A stretch of DNA of 64,000 nt from Fidelibacterota bacterium (GTDB lineage Bacteria; Marinisomatota; Marinisomatia; Marinisomatales; S15-B10), in contig PAYY01000024.1 in NCBI GenBank assembly GCA_002715465.1, forward strand, positions 1-64,000. The letters are read 5' to 3'. Shown in pieces: positions 34,436-43,689 of the stretch. Position numbers and translations under genes: made by a program. Below the pieces are notes generated by a model. The model did not search any database and had not been told where the DNA came from. It saw nothing but the letters and a program-made list of their open reading frames with translations. The stretch's first letter is position 1. Each line of letters starts with the position of its first letter.

Positions 34436-35180
34436 AAATAAGATTGTTGTAATCACTGGAGGTTCCGGTCACCTTTGTGGTGAAATGGCTATGGCGTTTC
34501 ACAGGGCAGGAGCTTCAGTTTCAATATTAGATTCGGATTTATCTGGCGCTAAAAAAATAGAAAAAAAAATTGTTAATGATCAGGGAAAAGCTATTGCCTT
34601 AGAAATGAATGTAAGCAAGAAAGCGGACTTTAAAGTTTGTTTGAAGAAAATATTGGATGAATTTTCGAAGGTAGATGTTCTAATAAATGGAGCTGGGATA
34701 AATGCACCAACACCATTCTTATCTATAGATGAAGAAGATTGGGATAAAATTATGTCTGTACATCTGAAAGGAACATTATTTGGATGCCAAGTTTTTGGTG
34801 AACAAATGCTTAATCAGGGCTCAGGTTCAATAATCAATATTAGTTCAGCTTCAGCAGGACCTCCTCTTTCTAAGGCTTTTGCTTATTCTGTAGCTAAAGC
34901 TGGAATAAAAAACTTAACTCAAAATCTAGCACGTGAATGGGCTACTCAAGGAGTTAGAGTTAATGCACTAAGGCCAGGTTTTTTTCCAACAGAATGGAGT
35001 AAGAAAAACTTCATTACTCATAATCGGGAAAAGGCAATTTTAGGCCACACGCCAATGGCTCGTTATGGAAGACCTAAAGAATTGTGTGGAGCAGTACTAT
35101 GGTTAGCATCAGATGCATCAACTTTTGTAACAGGAGCTGAAATCCCTGTTGACGGGGGTTTTTCAGCTATGACCATCTAA
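34404..35180 (+). CDS. short-chain dehydrogenase/reductase
   Basis: The classical SDR (258 residues) starts MNYIDQLFSLKNKIVVITGG with cofactor loop GGSGHLCGEMA. It has the NNAG-type motif (LINGAGINAPTP), Ser in IINISSASA, YSVAK, and FVTGAEIPVDGGFS near the end. The TTG start at 34404 lies within the HAD gene; no ATG fits before the cofactor loop. Together with the next gene it forms a tandem SDR pair that could oxidise and reduce, and thereby epimerise, a carbon of the sugar acid. Confidence 0.8.
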   Translation: MNYIDQLFSLKNKIVVITGGSGHLCGEMAMAFHRAGASVSILDSDLSGAKKIEKKIVNDQGKAIALEMNVSKKADFKVCLKKILDEFSKVDVLINGAGINAPTPFLSIDEEDWDKIMSVHLKGTLFGCQVFGEQMLNQGSGSIINISSASAGPPLSKAFAYSVAKAGIKNLTQNLAREWATQGVRVNALRPGFFPTEWSKKNFITHNREKAILGHTPMARYGRPKELCGAVLWLASDASTFVTGAEIPVDGGFSAMTI

Positions 35181-35183
35181 TAT

Positions 35184-35933
35184 ATGAAAACCGTTATAAT
35201 TACGGGAGGTACAAGAGGAATCGGAGCAGGGATTGCTAAAACATTCCTAGCAGCTGGCTATAAAGTTGTTATTGGATCGAGGAATATGGAAGGTTTGGCA
35301 AAAGAAGAAAATCCAAATTTAGTTTATTTTAAAATGGATGTTAGGAACGAAACAGATCATGAGGATTTAATCCAAAAAAGTTTAGAGAATAAAGGGTCAT
35401 TGGAATGTTATATTAATTGCGCTGGATTTTCAAAATGGTCTCCTATTGATCAAGTAGATGATTTTTTATTAAGGGATATGATTGAGATTAACTTAATAGG
35501 GACTTTTTGGGGTTGTAAAGTAGCTTCAAAGCATTTAAAACAAGGTGGTTCAATAATAAACATTTCAAGTCTAGCGGGTAAAAGAGGGAGTGCAAATAAT
35601 TCAGTTTATTGCGCTACTAAGTTTGCTGTTAATGGAATTACTCAATCGTTAGCTAAAGAATTAGGTTCAAAAGGAATTAGAGTAAATGCAATTTGTCCAG
35701 TTTATATTGATACAAATGGTTTGATTGAAGCATTGGAAGAAACAAAATTTTCGCCTAGTAAAGGGAGAAGCACAGCAAATTACCTTAGCGAGTTTACTCA
35801 GACTGAAACAGCTCTCAAACGTCTTCCAAGCGATAGTGATGTGGCAGATTGCTGTATTTTTTTAGCTTCTAATTCAGCAAAATCTATAACAGGTCAATGT
35901 ATAAACATTGATTGTGGGGTATTGCCTCAATGA
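35184..35933 (+). CDS. short-chain dehydrogenase/reductase
   Basis: The 249-residue classical SDR has VIITGGTRGIGAGIAKTF, CYINCAGFSKW, IINISSLAGKRGSANNS, the catalytic YCATK and SITGQCINIDCGVLP. It belongs to the FabG-like branch and is only modestly similar to the SDR before it. It starts 3 bases after that gene and its stop overlaps the KdsB-like gene as ATGA, placing it firmly in the aldolase/HAD/KdsB-like set. Confidence 0.82.
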   Translation: MKTVIITGGTRGIGAGIAKTFLAAGYKVVIGSRNMEGLAKEENPNLVYFKMDVRNETDHEDLIQKSLENKGSLECYINCAGFSKWSPIDQVDDFLLRDMIEINLIGTFWGCKVASKHLKQGGSIINISSLAGKRGSANNSVYCATKFAVNGITQSLAKELGSKGIRVNAICPVYIDTNGLIEALEETKFSPSKGRSTANYLSEFTQTETALKRLPSDSDVADCCIFLASNSAKSITGQCINIDCGVLPQ

Positions 35934-36706
35934 TTGATTCTAAAATTGCAGCAATTATTCCGGCTAGAATGGCATCCAGTAGATATCCAGGCAAGCCTTT
36001 GATTAATATCAATGGATTACCCATGATTGAACATGTTAGGCGACGTGTTATGTTATGTCAGGATTTTTGCAAAGTAGTTGTGGCAACTTGTGATATAGAA
36101 ATTAAAGATGTTGTTGAAGAATTTGGAGGAGAAGTTATAATGACTTCAAATCAACATTTGGCCGCTAGTGATCGTGTTGCTGAAGCTGCAAAATCAATTG
36201 ATTGTACTCATATAATAAACGTTCAAGGTGATGAAATTCTAGTATTACCTGATAATTTGAAGAGAGTAATTAACTCAATAAAAAATCATCCTAATGAAGA
36301 GTACTGGAATGCTACTAGTTCCATAAATAGAAATAAAGATATTACTGATGAATCAATTGTAAAATGTATAGTCTCAAAATCTGATAGGATTATTTTTTGT
36401 TCTAGGGACTTTTCCTTTGCACAAAAAGTACATAGTTTTAAAATAATAAGGATGATTCTAGGTATAATCGCCTATAATCGTCAAAGCTTATTGAATTATA
36501 ATAAACTTCCTAGAACTCCTATGGAACAATTGTTTTCAATAGATCAATTTCGAATAATTGAAAATGACATTCCTCTTATTTCTGTACCTTTCCCTAAAGG
36601 ATATATAGGTATTAATAATCCACATGAAGAAATCAAGGTTAAAAATATTTTGGCTCAAGACAATTATCAAAACACTATTCTTAAATCAATTCTAAATTTT
36701 AAGTGA
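35930..36706 (+). CDS. KdsB-like CMP-sugar (3-deoxy-ulosonate) cytidylyltransferase, divergent
   Basis: The N-terminal AAIIPARMASSRYPGKPLIN is the CTP-binding motif of KdsB, and THIINVQGDEILVLP keeps the metal-binding Asp. Compared from memory with E. coli KdsB, several substrate-side positions differ. HLGIY-like residues are replaced by ILGII, the Thr-Glu-Arg segment by SDR (AASDRVAEAA), and the second metal Asp of GVDTPED by Asn (GINNPHE). This suggests a related CMP-activating enzyme for an unusual ulosonic acid rather than housekeeping Kdo. ATG 35930 is preferred to an in-frame TTG at 35912. About 258 residues. Confidence 0.75.
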   Translation: MIDSKIAAIIPARMASSRYPGKPLININGLPMIEHVRRRVMLCQDFCKVVVATCDIEIKDVVEEFGGEVIMTSNQHLAASDRVAEAAKSIDCTHIINVQGDEILVLPDNLKRVINSIKNHPNEEYWNATSSINRNKDITDESIVKCIVSKSDRIIFCSRDFSFAQKVHSFKIIRMILGIIAYNRQSLLNYNKLPRTPMEQLFSIDQFRIIENDIPLISVPFPKGYIGINNPHEEIKVKNILAQDNYQNTILKSILNFK

Positions 36707-37635
36707 GTCAAAAAATTTCTGTTACATTATCTTCCTTTTGTGAGTTCGGCTCTGAACCCATTGAAATTCTTAAAAAAAGTGATTACAATTTTGAAATTAA
36801 TCAAACAGGAAAACGTTTAAATCCATTTGAAATAAAAAATATGTGTTCAGATTCTATAGGAATAATTGCTGGGATAGAGACTTATAATCAGGATGTGTTA
36901 AAGAATTTAAATAAACTAAAATGCATTAGTAGGGCTGGAGTTGGTATTGATAGCATTGATTTAGAATTTGCAAAAGAGAACGGAATATCTATAAGAAATA
37001 CGCCTGAAGTAGTGATTCAGCCAGTATTAGAATTGACTCTTTCACTGTTATTTGGTCTTCTGAGAAAAACACATCAACACACTAACCTTATGAAAGAGAA
37101 AAAATGGAATAGGATTGTAGGGGAAAATTTGAAAAATAAAAATGTAGGTATTATTGGTACCGGACGGATTGGAAAAATAGTTTGTCAAACCATTTCAAAT
37201 CTAGGTGGAAATATTCTCCCATATGATATACAACCTGATACTAATTGGTCGAAAAAAAATAAATTTTCTTATGTTACACTTTCGTATTTAATTACTAATT
37301 CAGATATCATATCAATACATTCTTCATCAAAGGTGAATACATTCCCAATTATTGGGAAAAATGAAATTCGAAAAATGAAGAAAGGTGTAATTATTATAAA
37401 TACAAGTAGAGGAAATTTATTAGATGAAGAGTCCATTTACTTGGGACTTCAATCTGGTAAGATTGGATCTATTGGTCTAGATGTTTTTGAAGAGGAACCA
37501 TATTATGGCAAGTTATTAGAATTTGATTCTGTTCTTTTTACGCCCCATATTGCTACTTTTACTCGTGAGTCAAGAATGGAGATGGAAACTCAGGCAACTA
37601 TTAATTTAATTGAAGAGCTTAGGAATATTAATTAA
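36703..37635 (+). CDS. D-isomer-specific 2-hydroxyacid dehydrogenase
   Basis: The 310-residue dehydrogenase of the SerA/phosphoglycerate type has NVGIIGTGRIGKIVCQTI as NAD loop, the catalytic Arg in IINTSRGNLLDEESI, Glu in DVFEEEPYYG and His in LFTPHIATFTRESR. It lacks any ACT domain. The GTG start overlaps the KdsB-like stop as GTGA. It would interconvert a 2-hydroxy and 2-keto acid, fitting a sugar-acid pathway that also uses the aldolase; its substrate is unknown. Confidence 0.82.
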   Translation: MSQKISVTLSSFCEFGSEPIEILKKSDYNFEINQTGKRLNPFEIKNMCSDSIGIIAGIETYNQDVLKNLNKLKCISRAGVGIDSIDLEFAKENGISIRNTPEVVIQPVLELTLSLLFGLLRKTHQHTNLMKEKKWNRIVGENLKNKNVGIIGTGRIGKIVCQTISNLGGNILPYDIQPDTNWSKKNKFSYVTLSYLITNSDIISIHSSSKVNTFPIIGKNEIRKMKKGVIIINTSRGNLLDEESIYLGLQSGKIGSIGLDVFEEEPYYGKLLEFDSVLFTPHIATFTRESRMEMETQATINLIEELRNIN

Positions 37636-37659
37636 TTCTTATATGATGGAGGTATGAAA

Positions 37660-38343
37660 ATGGCCATCTTTTTGGATACTGGGAACTTAGATGAAATAAA
37701 AAAATTTTACCAGATGGGTTTAATTAGAGGTGTTACGACAAATCCTACTATTTTGGTGAAAGAAGGAGTTAAAGGAGGGATGAGAGGTGTTCGCGATAGA
37801 TCAATCCAAATTGCTGAGATTATTAATCCTTATCCTCTATCTGTTGAGGTAACAAATAATGATGAAAAAAAAATGATTAGTGAAGCCTTAGAATTTTCAA
37901 ATTGGGCTGATAATATAAATGTAAAAATTACTATACATGGACCAAATGGTGAGCTAGAAAATTTACGAGTAATTCATAGTTTAGAGAATGAGCATGATAT
38001 AAGGATTAATGTTACAGCAATGATGAGTGCGCAACAGTGTTTTTTGGCAGCGATGGCTGGAGCAACTTATATTTCTATTTTTGGCGGTAGAATAAATAAT
38101 ATGGGATATGATTCAAAAGATGAAATAAAAAAATTAAGAAAAATTCTTAATGATTTTTCTCTTAATTCAAAAATCATTGTTGGATCTACTCGTGAAATAT
38201 TTAATGTCATTGATTGGTTACATGCTGGTGCACATATAGTAACAGTTACTCCTAAAATATTGGAGGGAATGATTGTTCATCCATATTCGAAAGAAACCGT
38301 GGAAATGTTTCTTAAGGATGCGGAAAAATTTGCTAACTCTTAA
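37660..38343 (+). CDS. transaldolase / fructose-6-phosphate aldolase-like protein
   Basis: The small TalC/FSA-type transaldolase (about 227 residues) starts MAIFLDTGNLDEIKKF. RGVTTNPTILVKEG, the Schiff-base Lys in NINVKITIHGP and INVTAMMSAQQCFLAAMAGA are family hallmarks, with YISIFGGRINNMG following. ATG 37660 lies 7 bases after GGAGG (37648-37652); the ATG at 37654 is only one base from it and less likely. Such genes in surface-glycan loci may build or cleave a seven- or eight-carbon chain; this role is inferred. Confidence 0.82.
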   Translation: MAIFLDTGNLDEIKKFYQMGLIRGVTTNPTILVKEGVKGGMRGVRDRSIQIAEIINPYPLSVEVTNNDEKKMISEALEFSNWADNINVKITIHGPNGELENLRVIHSLENEHDIRINVTAMMSAQQCFLAAMAGATYISIFGGRINNMGYDSKDEIKKLRKILNDFSLNSKIIVGSTREIFNVIDWLHAGAHIVTVTPKILEGMIVHPYSKETVEMFLKDAEKFANS

Positions 38344-38370
38344 CTCCTATTGGAATAAAAGATAGAGCCT

Positions 38371-39306
38371 ATGTTTGAGAAGGTTTTGCCAAACAAAAAA
38401 ATCTACATTGCTGGATGTGGTGGTATGCTCGGTGATGCTTTCTATAAAGAATTTAAGAGTGAATATAATCTTAAATGTAGTGATATTAATACTAATGAGG
38501 ATTGGATTTCATTTCTAGATTTCAGAGATTTTAAGTCATATAAAAATGAGGTCATTGAATTTTCTCCAGACTATCTTTTTCACTTAGGAGCTTATACAGA
38601 CCTTGAATATTGTGAGAAGAACCACCATGATACGTATGTAACTAATACAAAGTCAGTTGAATATGCTTTAACTATTGCCAAGGAATTAAATATTCCTCTC
38701 TTATTTATAAGTACGGCTGGGATCTTTGATGGAAAAAAGGATGTTTATGATGAATCAGATATGCCAAACCCAATGGGTCATTATGCGAAGTCTAAATTTT
38801 TAGCTGAAAAGTATTTAATGGAGAATTCAAAACACTATCTTATTTGTCGAGCAGGTTGGATGATGGGAGGAGGTCCTACAAAAGACAAGAAATTTATTTA
38901 TAAGCTAATAAAACAAATTGAAAATGGTGTTTCAGAGTTAAATATAGTTAACGATAAATTGGGAACTCCTACTTATACGCATGATTTTGCTCGTAATGTA
39001 AAACTTCTAATTCAAAAGGGTAAAAGTGGTCTTTACAATATGGTTTGCCAAGGAGTGACTAGCCGATTAGATGTAGCTCATGAGCTATTAAAACAGCTAG
39101 ATCTTAAAAATAAAATAAAAATAACCGAAGTTTCTTCCGATTTTTTCAAAAAAGAGTTTTTCGCTCCTAGACCACCATCTGAGCGACTGATTAATGCTCG
39201 TTTGGAAAAAGAAGGGCTAAGTATAATGCGTAACTGGGAAGATTCTTTGAAAGAATATATTGAGATTTCCTATAATGAAAACTTCAAATTATTTTCTTCT
39301 AAATAA
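38371..39306 (+). CDS. RmlD-like NAD(P)-dependent reductase (extended SDR)
   Basis: The 311-residue protein of the dTDP-4-dehydrorhamnose reductase family has IYIAGCGGMLGDAFYKEF, FHLGAYTDLEYCE, LLFISTAGIFDGKKDVYDE, the catalytic YAKSK and ICRAGWMMGGGPTKD. Reductases of this type act on 4-keto-6-deoxy nucleotide sugars. No RmlA or RmlB is nearby, so the substrate may be a product of another module. It closes the run of sugar-acid genes before glycosyltransferases resume. Confidence 0.75.
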   Translation: MFEKVLPNKKIYIAGCGGMLGDAFYKEFKSEYNLKCSDINTNEDWISFLDFRDFKSYKNEVIEFSPDYLFHLGAYTDLEYCEKNHHDTYVTNTKSVEYALTIAKELNIPLLFISTAGIFDGKKDVYDESDMPNPMGHYAKSKFLAEKYLMENSKHYLICRAGWMMGGGPTKDKKFIYKLIKQIENGVSELNIVNDKLGTPTYTHDFARNVKLLIQKGKSGLYNMVCQGVTSRLDVAHELLKQLDLKNKIKITEVSSDFFKKEFFAPRPPSERLINARLEKEGLSIMRNWEDSLKEYIEISYNENFKLFSSK

Positions 39307-39318
39307 TAAATAGCAAAT

Positions 39319-40395
39319 GTGAAAACTACTACACCTCCAAAGGTAACGGTTTTGATGCCTGTATTCAATGGAGAAAAATATATTGAAGAGGCAATAGAAA
39401 GTATCCTCAAACAAACATTTACCGATTTTGAATTATTAATAATTGATGACAACAGTACAGATAAGTCTATGGAAATTATTAGTACATTTAAGGATAAGAG
39501 ACTTAGAATAAAGAAAAATCACCAAAATAAAGGCTTAGCAAAAACACTGAACTTTGGGTTGAACGTTGCTAGAGGAAAGTATATAGCACGAATGGATCAA
39601 GATGATATCTCTTATTCTAGTAGGTTAGAGAAGCAAGTGGAAGTAATGGATCGATCATCAGAATTTGGGTTAGTGAGTACAAACTGTTACCAAATTAATT
39701 CTAAAGGAGATCTGCAAAAAAATACTATATTGAAAAATGTAATTAAAGGCAAAGAAGTAGAGTGGTACCTATTATGGGGAAATCCGATAGTACATCCTTC
39801 CGTAATGTTTAGAACTGAACTGATAAAATCTTTAAATGGCTATCCAGAGACGTTTAAATTTCATGTGGAAGATTATGTTCTTTGGAATCGATTGATTGGG
39901 GAAAAAAGTATTGTAATTCTAGATGAACCTTTACTTTTGTTAAGAAAACATAACTTCAATGCAACAGAAGTTGATTCAGAAACTCATATTCAAGAATTAG
40001 TGATGGTTATGCAACAACTTCTAGATAAACGAGTAGGATATGAACCTCTGCAAGAGAGTATTCATTTGATAGGAAAATTACCAAATAAAGATCAACTCAC
40101 ATTTTTTATTTCCAAATCCTCTGTAAAATTATTGATTGATTCTTACAGACACTTTGTTTTTAAGCATAGTTTAGATGAATATGAACTTAAAGGGGTTGAA
40201 TTTGATCTAGCTGGAAAACTTGCACAAATTATTAAAGCAAATATTTTGGAAGGAAACACCCAATTTATATTAATTCTAATATATATTCTATTTTTAGTAC
40301 CTAATAGGATATTAAAGGAGCTAAACCTAAGGTCATTCCTTTATAATTTTTTTCAAAGATTTTGGATGGTAAGGGTTTATAAGGCTATTGTGTAA
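39319..40395 (+). CDS. GT2-family glycosyltransferase
   Basis: The GT-A-fold transferase begins with PPKVTVLMPVFNGEKYIEEA, has the nucleotide-binding LLIIDDNSTDKS and the metal-binding ARMDQDDISYSSR (DxD type). FHVEDYVLWNRLIG is the ED motif region. A hydrophobic stretch near the C-terminus (FILILIYILFLVP) may attach it to the membrane. It is 358 residues with a GTG start at 39319. Confidence 0.85.
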   Translation: MKTTTPPKVTVLMPVFNGEKYIEEAIESILKQTFTDFELLIIDDNSTDKSMEIISTFKDKRLRIKKNHQNKGLAKTLNFGLNVARGKYIARMDQDDISYSSRLEKQVEVMDRSSEFGLVSTNCYQINSKGDLQKNTILKNVIKGKEVEWYLLWGNPIVHPSVMFRTELIKSLNGYPETFKFHVEDYVLWNRLIGEKSIVILDEPLLLLRKHNFNATEVDSETHIQELVMVMQQLLDKRVGYEPLQESIHLIGKLPNKDQLTFFISKSSVKLLIDSYRHFVFKHSLDEYELKGVEFDLAGKLAQIIKANILEGNTQFILILIYILFLVPNRILKELNLRSFLYNFFQRFWMVRVYKAIV

Positions 40396-40415
40396 TTTCA
40401 AAATTAAGGAAACAT

Positions 40416-42377
40416 ATGTGTGGTATTTGTGGCATATATGGTCGAAATAATAATAAAGCTATAGAAAAAATGGTTGGGTCGATGCATCATCGAGGTCCCA
40501 ATGATAAAGGCATTTTTTCTGAAGAAGGTATTGCTCTTGGGATGACACGATTAGCAGTGATTGATTTATCATCAAAAGCAAATCAGCCTATGAGCAATGA
40601 AGATAGTTCAATTTGGATAGTTTATAATGGAGAGATGTATAACTTTCGTGATGAACGAAAGATATTATTGGGAAAGGGATATTCTTTCAATTCATCTTCA
40701 GATACAGAAGTTATTCTCAAAATGTATGAAGAATATGGTGATGATTTTCTTTTACGAATAGAAGGTATTTTTGCTTTAGGTATTTATGATCAGAGGCCTG
40801 GTTCTGGCAAAGAAAAACTTTTATTAGCCAGAGATCAATTTGGTGTCAAGCCATTGCTATATTCCCAACTACAGTCCAGAATTATTTTTGCCTCTGAAAT
40901 GAAAGCTTTATTATCTAGTGGTCTATTTAATCCAGAAATTGATCCTATAGGTTTACGATTATTATTAACCTATGGTTCAATCTATCAACCTTATACGATT
41001 TTGTCTAAAGTTAAGATGCTCCCGCCCGCTCATCGTTTAATTGTTCAACAAGGAAACACAAAAATCCAGCGTTATTGGAAATTGGATGTTAATCGATATC
41101 CTTCACTACGTAATGCTAATTATAATGAACAGTTAGAATTCCTTAGTGATTCTTTAATAAAAACTGTTAAATCTCAAATGGTAAGTGATGTACCTCTAGG
41201 AGCTTTCCTAAGTGGTGGCCTTGATTCTTCCTTGTTGGTTGCTATGATGGCTAAAGAAGCAGGTCAACGTATAAAAACTTTTTCTATTGGTTTTGAAGAA
41301 GAAGGTGCAGCAATAGATGAGACTAAGGATGCAAATTATACGGCTAAATTTTTAGGCACTGATCACAATCATGTTTTAGTTAGAGGAAGAGATATTGCTG
41401 AACAAATTTATCGCATTGCTTCCCTTTTAGATCAACCATCAGTTGATGGAATAAATTCATATTTTGTATCTTTAGCAGCTAGTCAAAAAGTTACTGTTGC
41501 AATTTCTGGTACTGGAGGAGATGAACTTTTTGCTGGCTATCCATGGTTTAAAAACATGGTATTTCAAACATCGAGAAATAATCAATCTATAACAAGTTAC
41601 TTTCTCAATCTAAGTGAAGGATTTTTTGGTGCACCACTTTTTGATCCTCTTATAACTACAGGACTTGGTAAAAGGTTGCTTGCTCTTCGGTCAAAATCTA
41701 GTTTTTTAAATCAATATGCCAGACAATATGAAATTTATGGACCTTATTCTTCGTCATTTATCTTAGCACCTGAAATAAGAAGCCAAGCAAAAATCGGTCA
41801 AAATCAATTGCGAGATTTGCAAGAAAATGATGAAATTGAAGATGGATCAATAATTGAACGGGTAACTGGTTTATGTCTTAGAGGCTATACAAATAATCAG
41901 TTACTTAGGGATATTGATGCAACATCAATGGGATCTTCTTTAGAAGTACGTGTTCCATATTTAAGTACAGTTATAGCAGATATTGCTTTATCTCTTCCAG
42001 ATAAAGCAAAATTGAATGAAAATTCTCAACTTAGTTTGACTACTGATAATTACCGTTCAACGGGCGTAAAAAGAATTTTAATGGATATTGCAAAACCATT
42101 TCTTCCTAGGGATTTTGATTTACGTTCAAAACGAGGTTTTGGAATGCCATTTGATTCTTGGTTAAATGGACCACTAAAAGATGTATTTATGGATTGTTTA
42201 TCGAAAGATGGGATTGGAAAAAGGCATTGGTTTGATTATAAAGAAATTAGCAAGGTTAGAGATAATTATATCAAAGGTGAATTAGGATGGGCTAAACCTT
42301 GGCTTCTAATGATGATTGAACTTTGGTGTAAGGAGGTTTTAGATAAGTCAACCCAAGAAAAAGTAATTGATGATTGA
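40416..42377 (+). CDS. asnB: asparagine synthase (glutamine-hydrolysing), AsnB family
   Basis: The N-terminal class II glutaminase domain starts with the required Cys2 (MCGICGIYGR) and has HHRGPNDKGIF and YNGEMYNFRDE. The synthetase domain has the PP-loop FLSGGLDSSLLVAMM and ISGTGGDELFAGYPWF. At 653 residues it is the length of AsnB relatives found in O-antigen loci (WbpS-like), which amidate uronic acids. It therefore probably amidates a carboxyl group on a sugar here rather than making asparagine. It overlaps the next gene by 8 bases. Confidence 0.85.
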   Translation: MCGICGIYGRNNNKAIEKMVGSMHHRGPNDKGIFSEEGIALGMTRLAVIDLSSKANQPMSNEDSSIWIVYNGEMYNFRDERKILLGKGYSFNSSSDTEVILKMYEEYGDDFLLRIEGIFALGIYDQRPGSGKEKLLLARDQFGVKPLLYSQLQSRIIFASEMKALLSSGLFNPEIDPIGLRLLLTYGSIYQPYTILSKVKMLPPAHRLIVQQGNTKIQRYWKLDVNRYPSLRNANYNEQLEFLSDSLIKTVKSQMVSDVPLGAFLSGGLDSSLLVAMMAKEAGQRIKTFSIGFEEEGAAIDETKDANYTAKFLGTDHNHVLVRGRDIAEQIYRIASLLDQPSVDGINSYFVSLAASQKVTVAISGTGGDELFAGYPWFKNMVFQTSRNNQSITSYFLNLSEGFFGAPLFDPLITTGLGKRLLALRSKSSFLNQYARQYEIYGPYSSSFILAPEIRSQAKIGQNQLRDLQENDEIEDGSIIERVTGLCLRGYTNNQLLRDIDATSMGSSLEVRVPYLSTVIADIALSLPDKAKLNENSQLSLTTDNYRSTGVKRILMDIAKPFLPRDFDLRSKRGFGMPFDSWLNGPLKDVFMDCLSKDGIGKRHWFDYKEISKVRDNYIKGELGWAKPWLLMMIELWCKEVLDKSTQEKVIDD

Positions 42378-43689
42378 AAAATTTCAAAAAGATGAATATC
42401 CTGGTGAACCAAAGATATTATTTATTGGCCTTGCTGAAAGCACTCATACTCATGCATGGATTGAACTTTTGACGGATTCAAATTTTAATGTACGTTTATT
42501 TGGATTGCCGAGTGGTTATCCATCACATGATTTCCCCATTCGTACTTACAACACATATCCCTTTAAAAAGGTAAACTCAGATTATTGCAAAAACCTATAC
42601 CAAGGCAAATTGAGAAGAACATTTTATTATCTAAACAGATTAGTTAGTGTTAGGCTTGTTAATAGATCAATGTTTTGGAGGTTATTAAAATGGTTTTGGA
42701 AAAGTATTTTTGAATTAATTAATTCAGCATTTAATTTTTTTGGAATTGAATCACCATTTCTTACACCAGAAATTTGGTTAAAGAATATTATTATCAGATG
42801 GGAACCTGATATCATTCATACTCTCGGCTTATATGATTCTCAAGGAGGAATGTTTTATTATAATGTTCGAAAAAAGTATAAACTTGAAAATTATGGGAAA
42901 TGGATATTGCAATTGAGAGGGGGTTCAGATTTAACATTGCGTAGACATGATTCTAATTACCAAGATGAAATTTATAATGTGCTACAAGATTGCTATCAAA
43001 TTATTTCTGACAATATTATAAATATTAAATATGCTAAAGAATTAGGAGTTCCTTCTGAGAAATTTGCCTCTATTGTTCCTGTTCCGGGTACAGGTGGTTT
43101 AGATGTCAAGAAACTTAATGCATCTTCAATTTTGCCATCAAAACGACAACGGATTATTCTTTGGCCAAAAGCATATGAAAGTGTTTGGTCAAAGGCGATC
43201 CCAGTATTAGAGTCCATTCGAAAAGCTTGGGGAAGTTTAAATCTTTTCAAGTTTTATTTTCTTGCAATGACTTCTGAAGTATTTACTAGCTATCTTGGAC
43301 TTCCTGAAGAAATTAAAAAAAACTGTATCGTTTTTAAAAATCGGATTCCTAGACAGGAAGTTCTTGATTTAATGAAAGAAGCTAGAGTAGTTTTAATTCC
43401 ATCTCTAATTGATGGTATCCCAAATAGTCTTTATGAATCAATGGCGTGTGGCGCATTTCCGATTGTTTCACCTCTTGAAACAATTAAAACAGTTGTTAAA
43501 GAAAGAGAAAATGTTTTGTTCGCACGTAATCTTTATCCAGATGAATTAGCCACAGCTTTAATACTTGCTATGTCTGATGATTCATTAGTGGATAACGCTG
43601 TAATAGAAAATAACAAACTTGTTAAACAAATTGCTGATCGAAAAACTATTCGTTCTAAAGTAATAGAATATTATTACTCTATTCTATGA
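42370..43689 (+). CDS. GT4-family glycosyltransferase
   Basis: The GT-B-fold protein (439 residues) has KILFIGLAESTHTHAWIELL at the N-terminus, WEPDIIHTLGLYDSQGG, and a C-terminal donor domain with FKNRIPRQEVLDLMKEARV and LIPSLIDGIPNSLYESMACG followed by AFPIVSPLETI. The second glutamate of the E-x7-E motif is not obvious. ATG 42370, overlapping asnB, is preferred to the adjacent TTG 42367. Its stop overlaps the next gene as ATGA. Confidence 0.8.
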   Translation: MIEKFQKDEYPGEPKILFIGLAESTHTHAWIELLTDSNFNVRLFGLPSGYPSHDFPIRTYNTYPFKKVNSDYCKNLYQGKLRRTFYYLNRLVSVRLVNRSMFWRLLKWFWKSIFELINSAFNFFGIESPFLTPEIWLKNIIIRWEPDIIHTLGLYDSQGGMFYYNVRKKYKLENYGKWILQLRGGSDLTLRRHDSNYQDEIYNVLQDCYQIISDNIINIKYAKELGVPSEKFASIVPVPGTGGLDVKKLNASSILPSKRQRIILWPKAYESVWSKAIPVLESIRKAWGSLNLFKFYFLAMTSEVFTSYLGLPEEIKKNCIVFKNRIPRQEVLDLMKEARVVLIPSLIDGIPNSLYESMACGAFPIVSPLETIKTVVKERENVLFARNLYPDELATALILAMSDDSLVDNAVIENNKLVKQIADRKTIRSKVIEYYYSIL

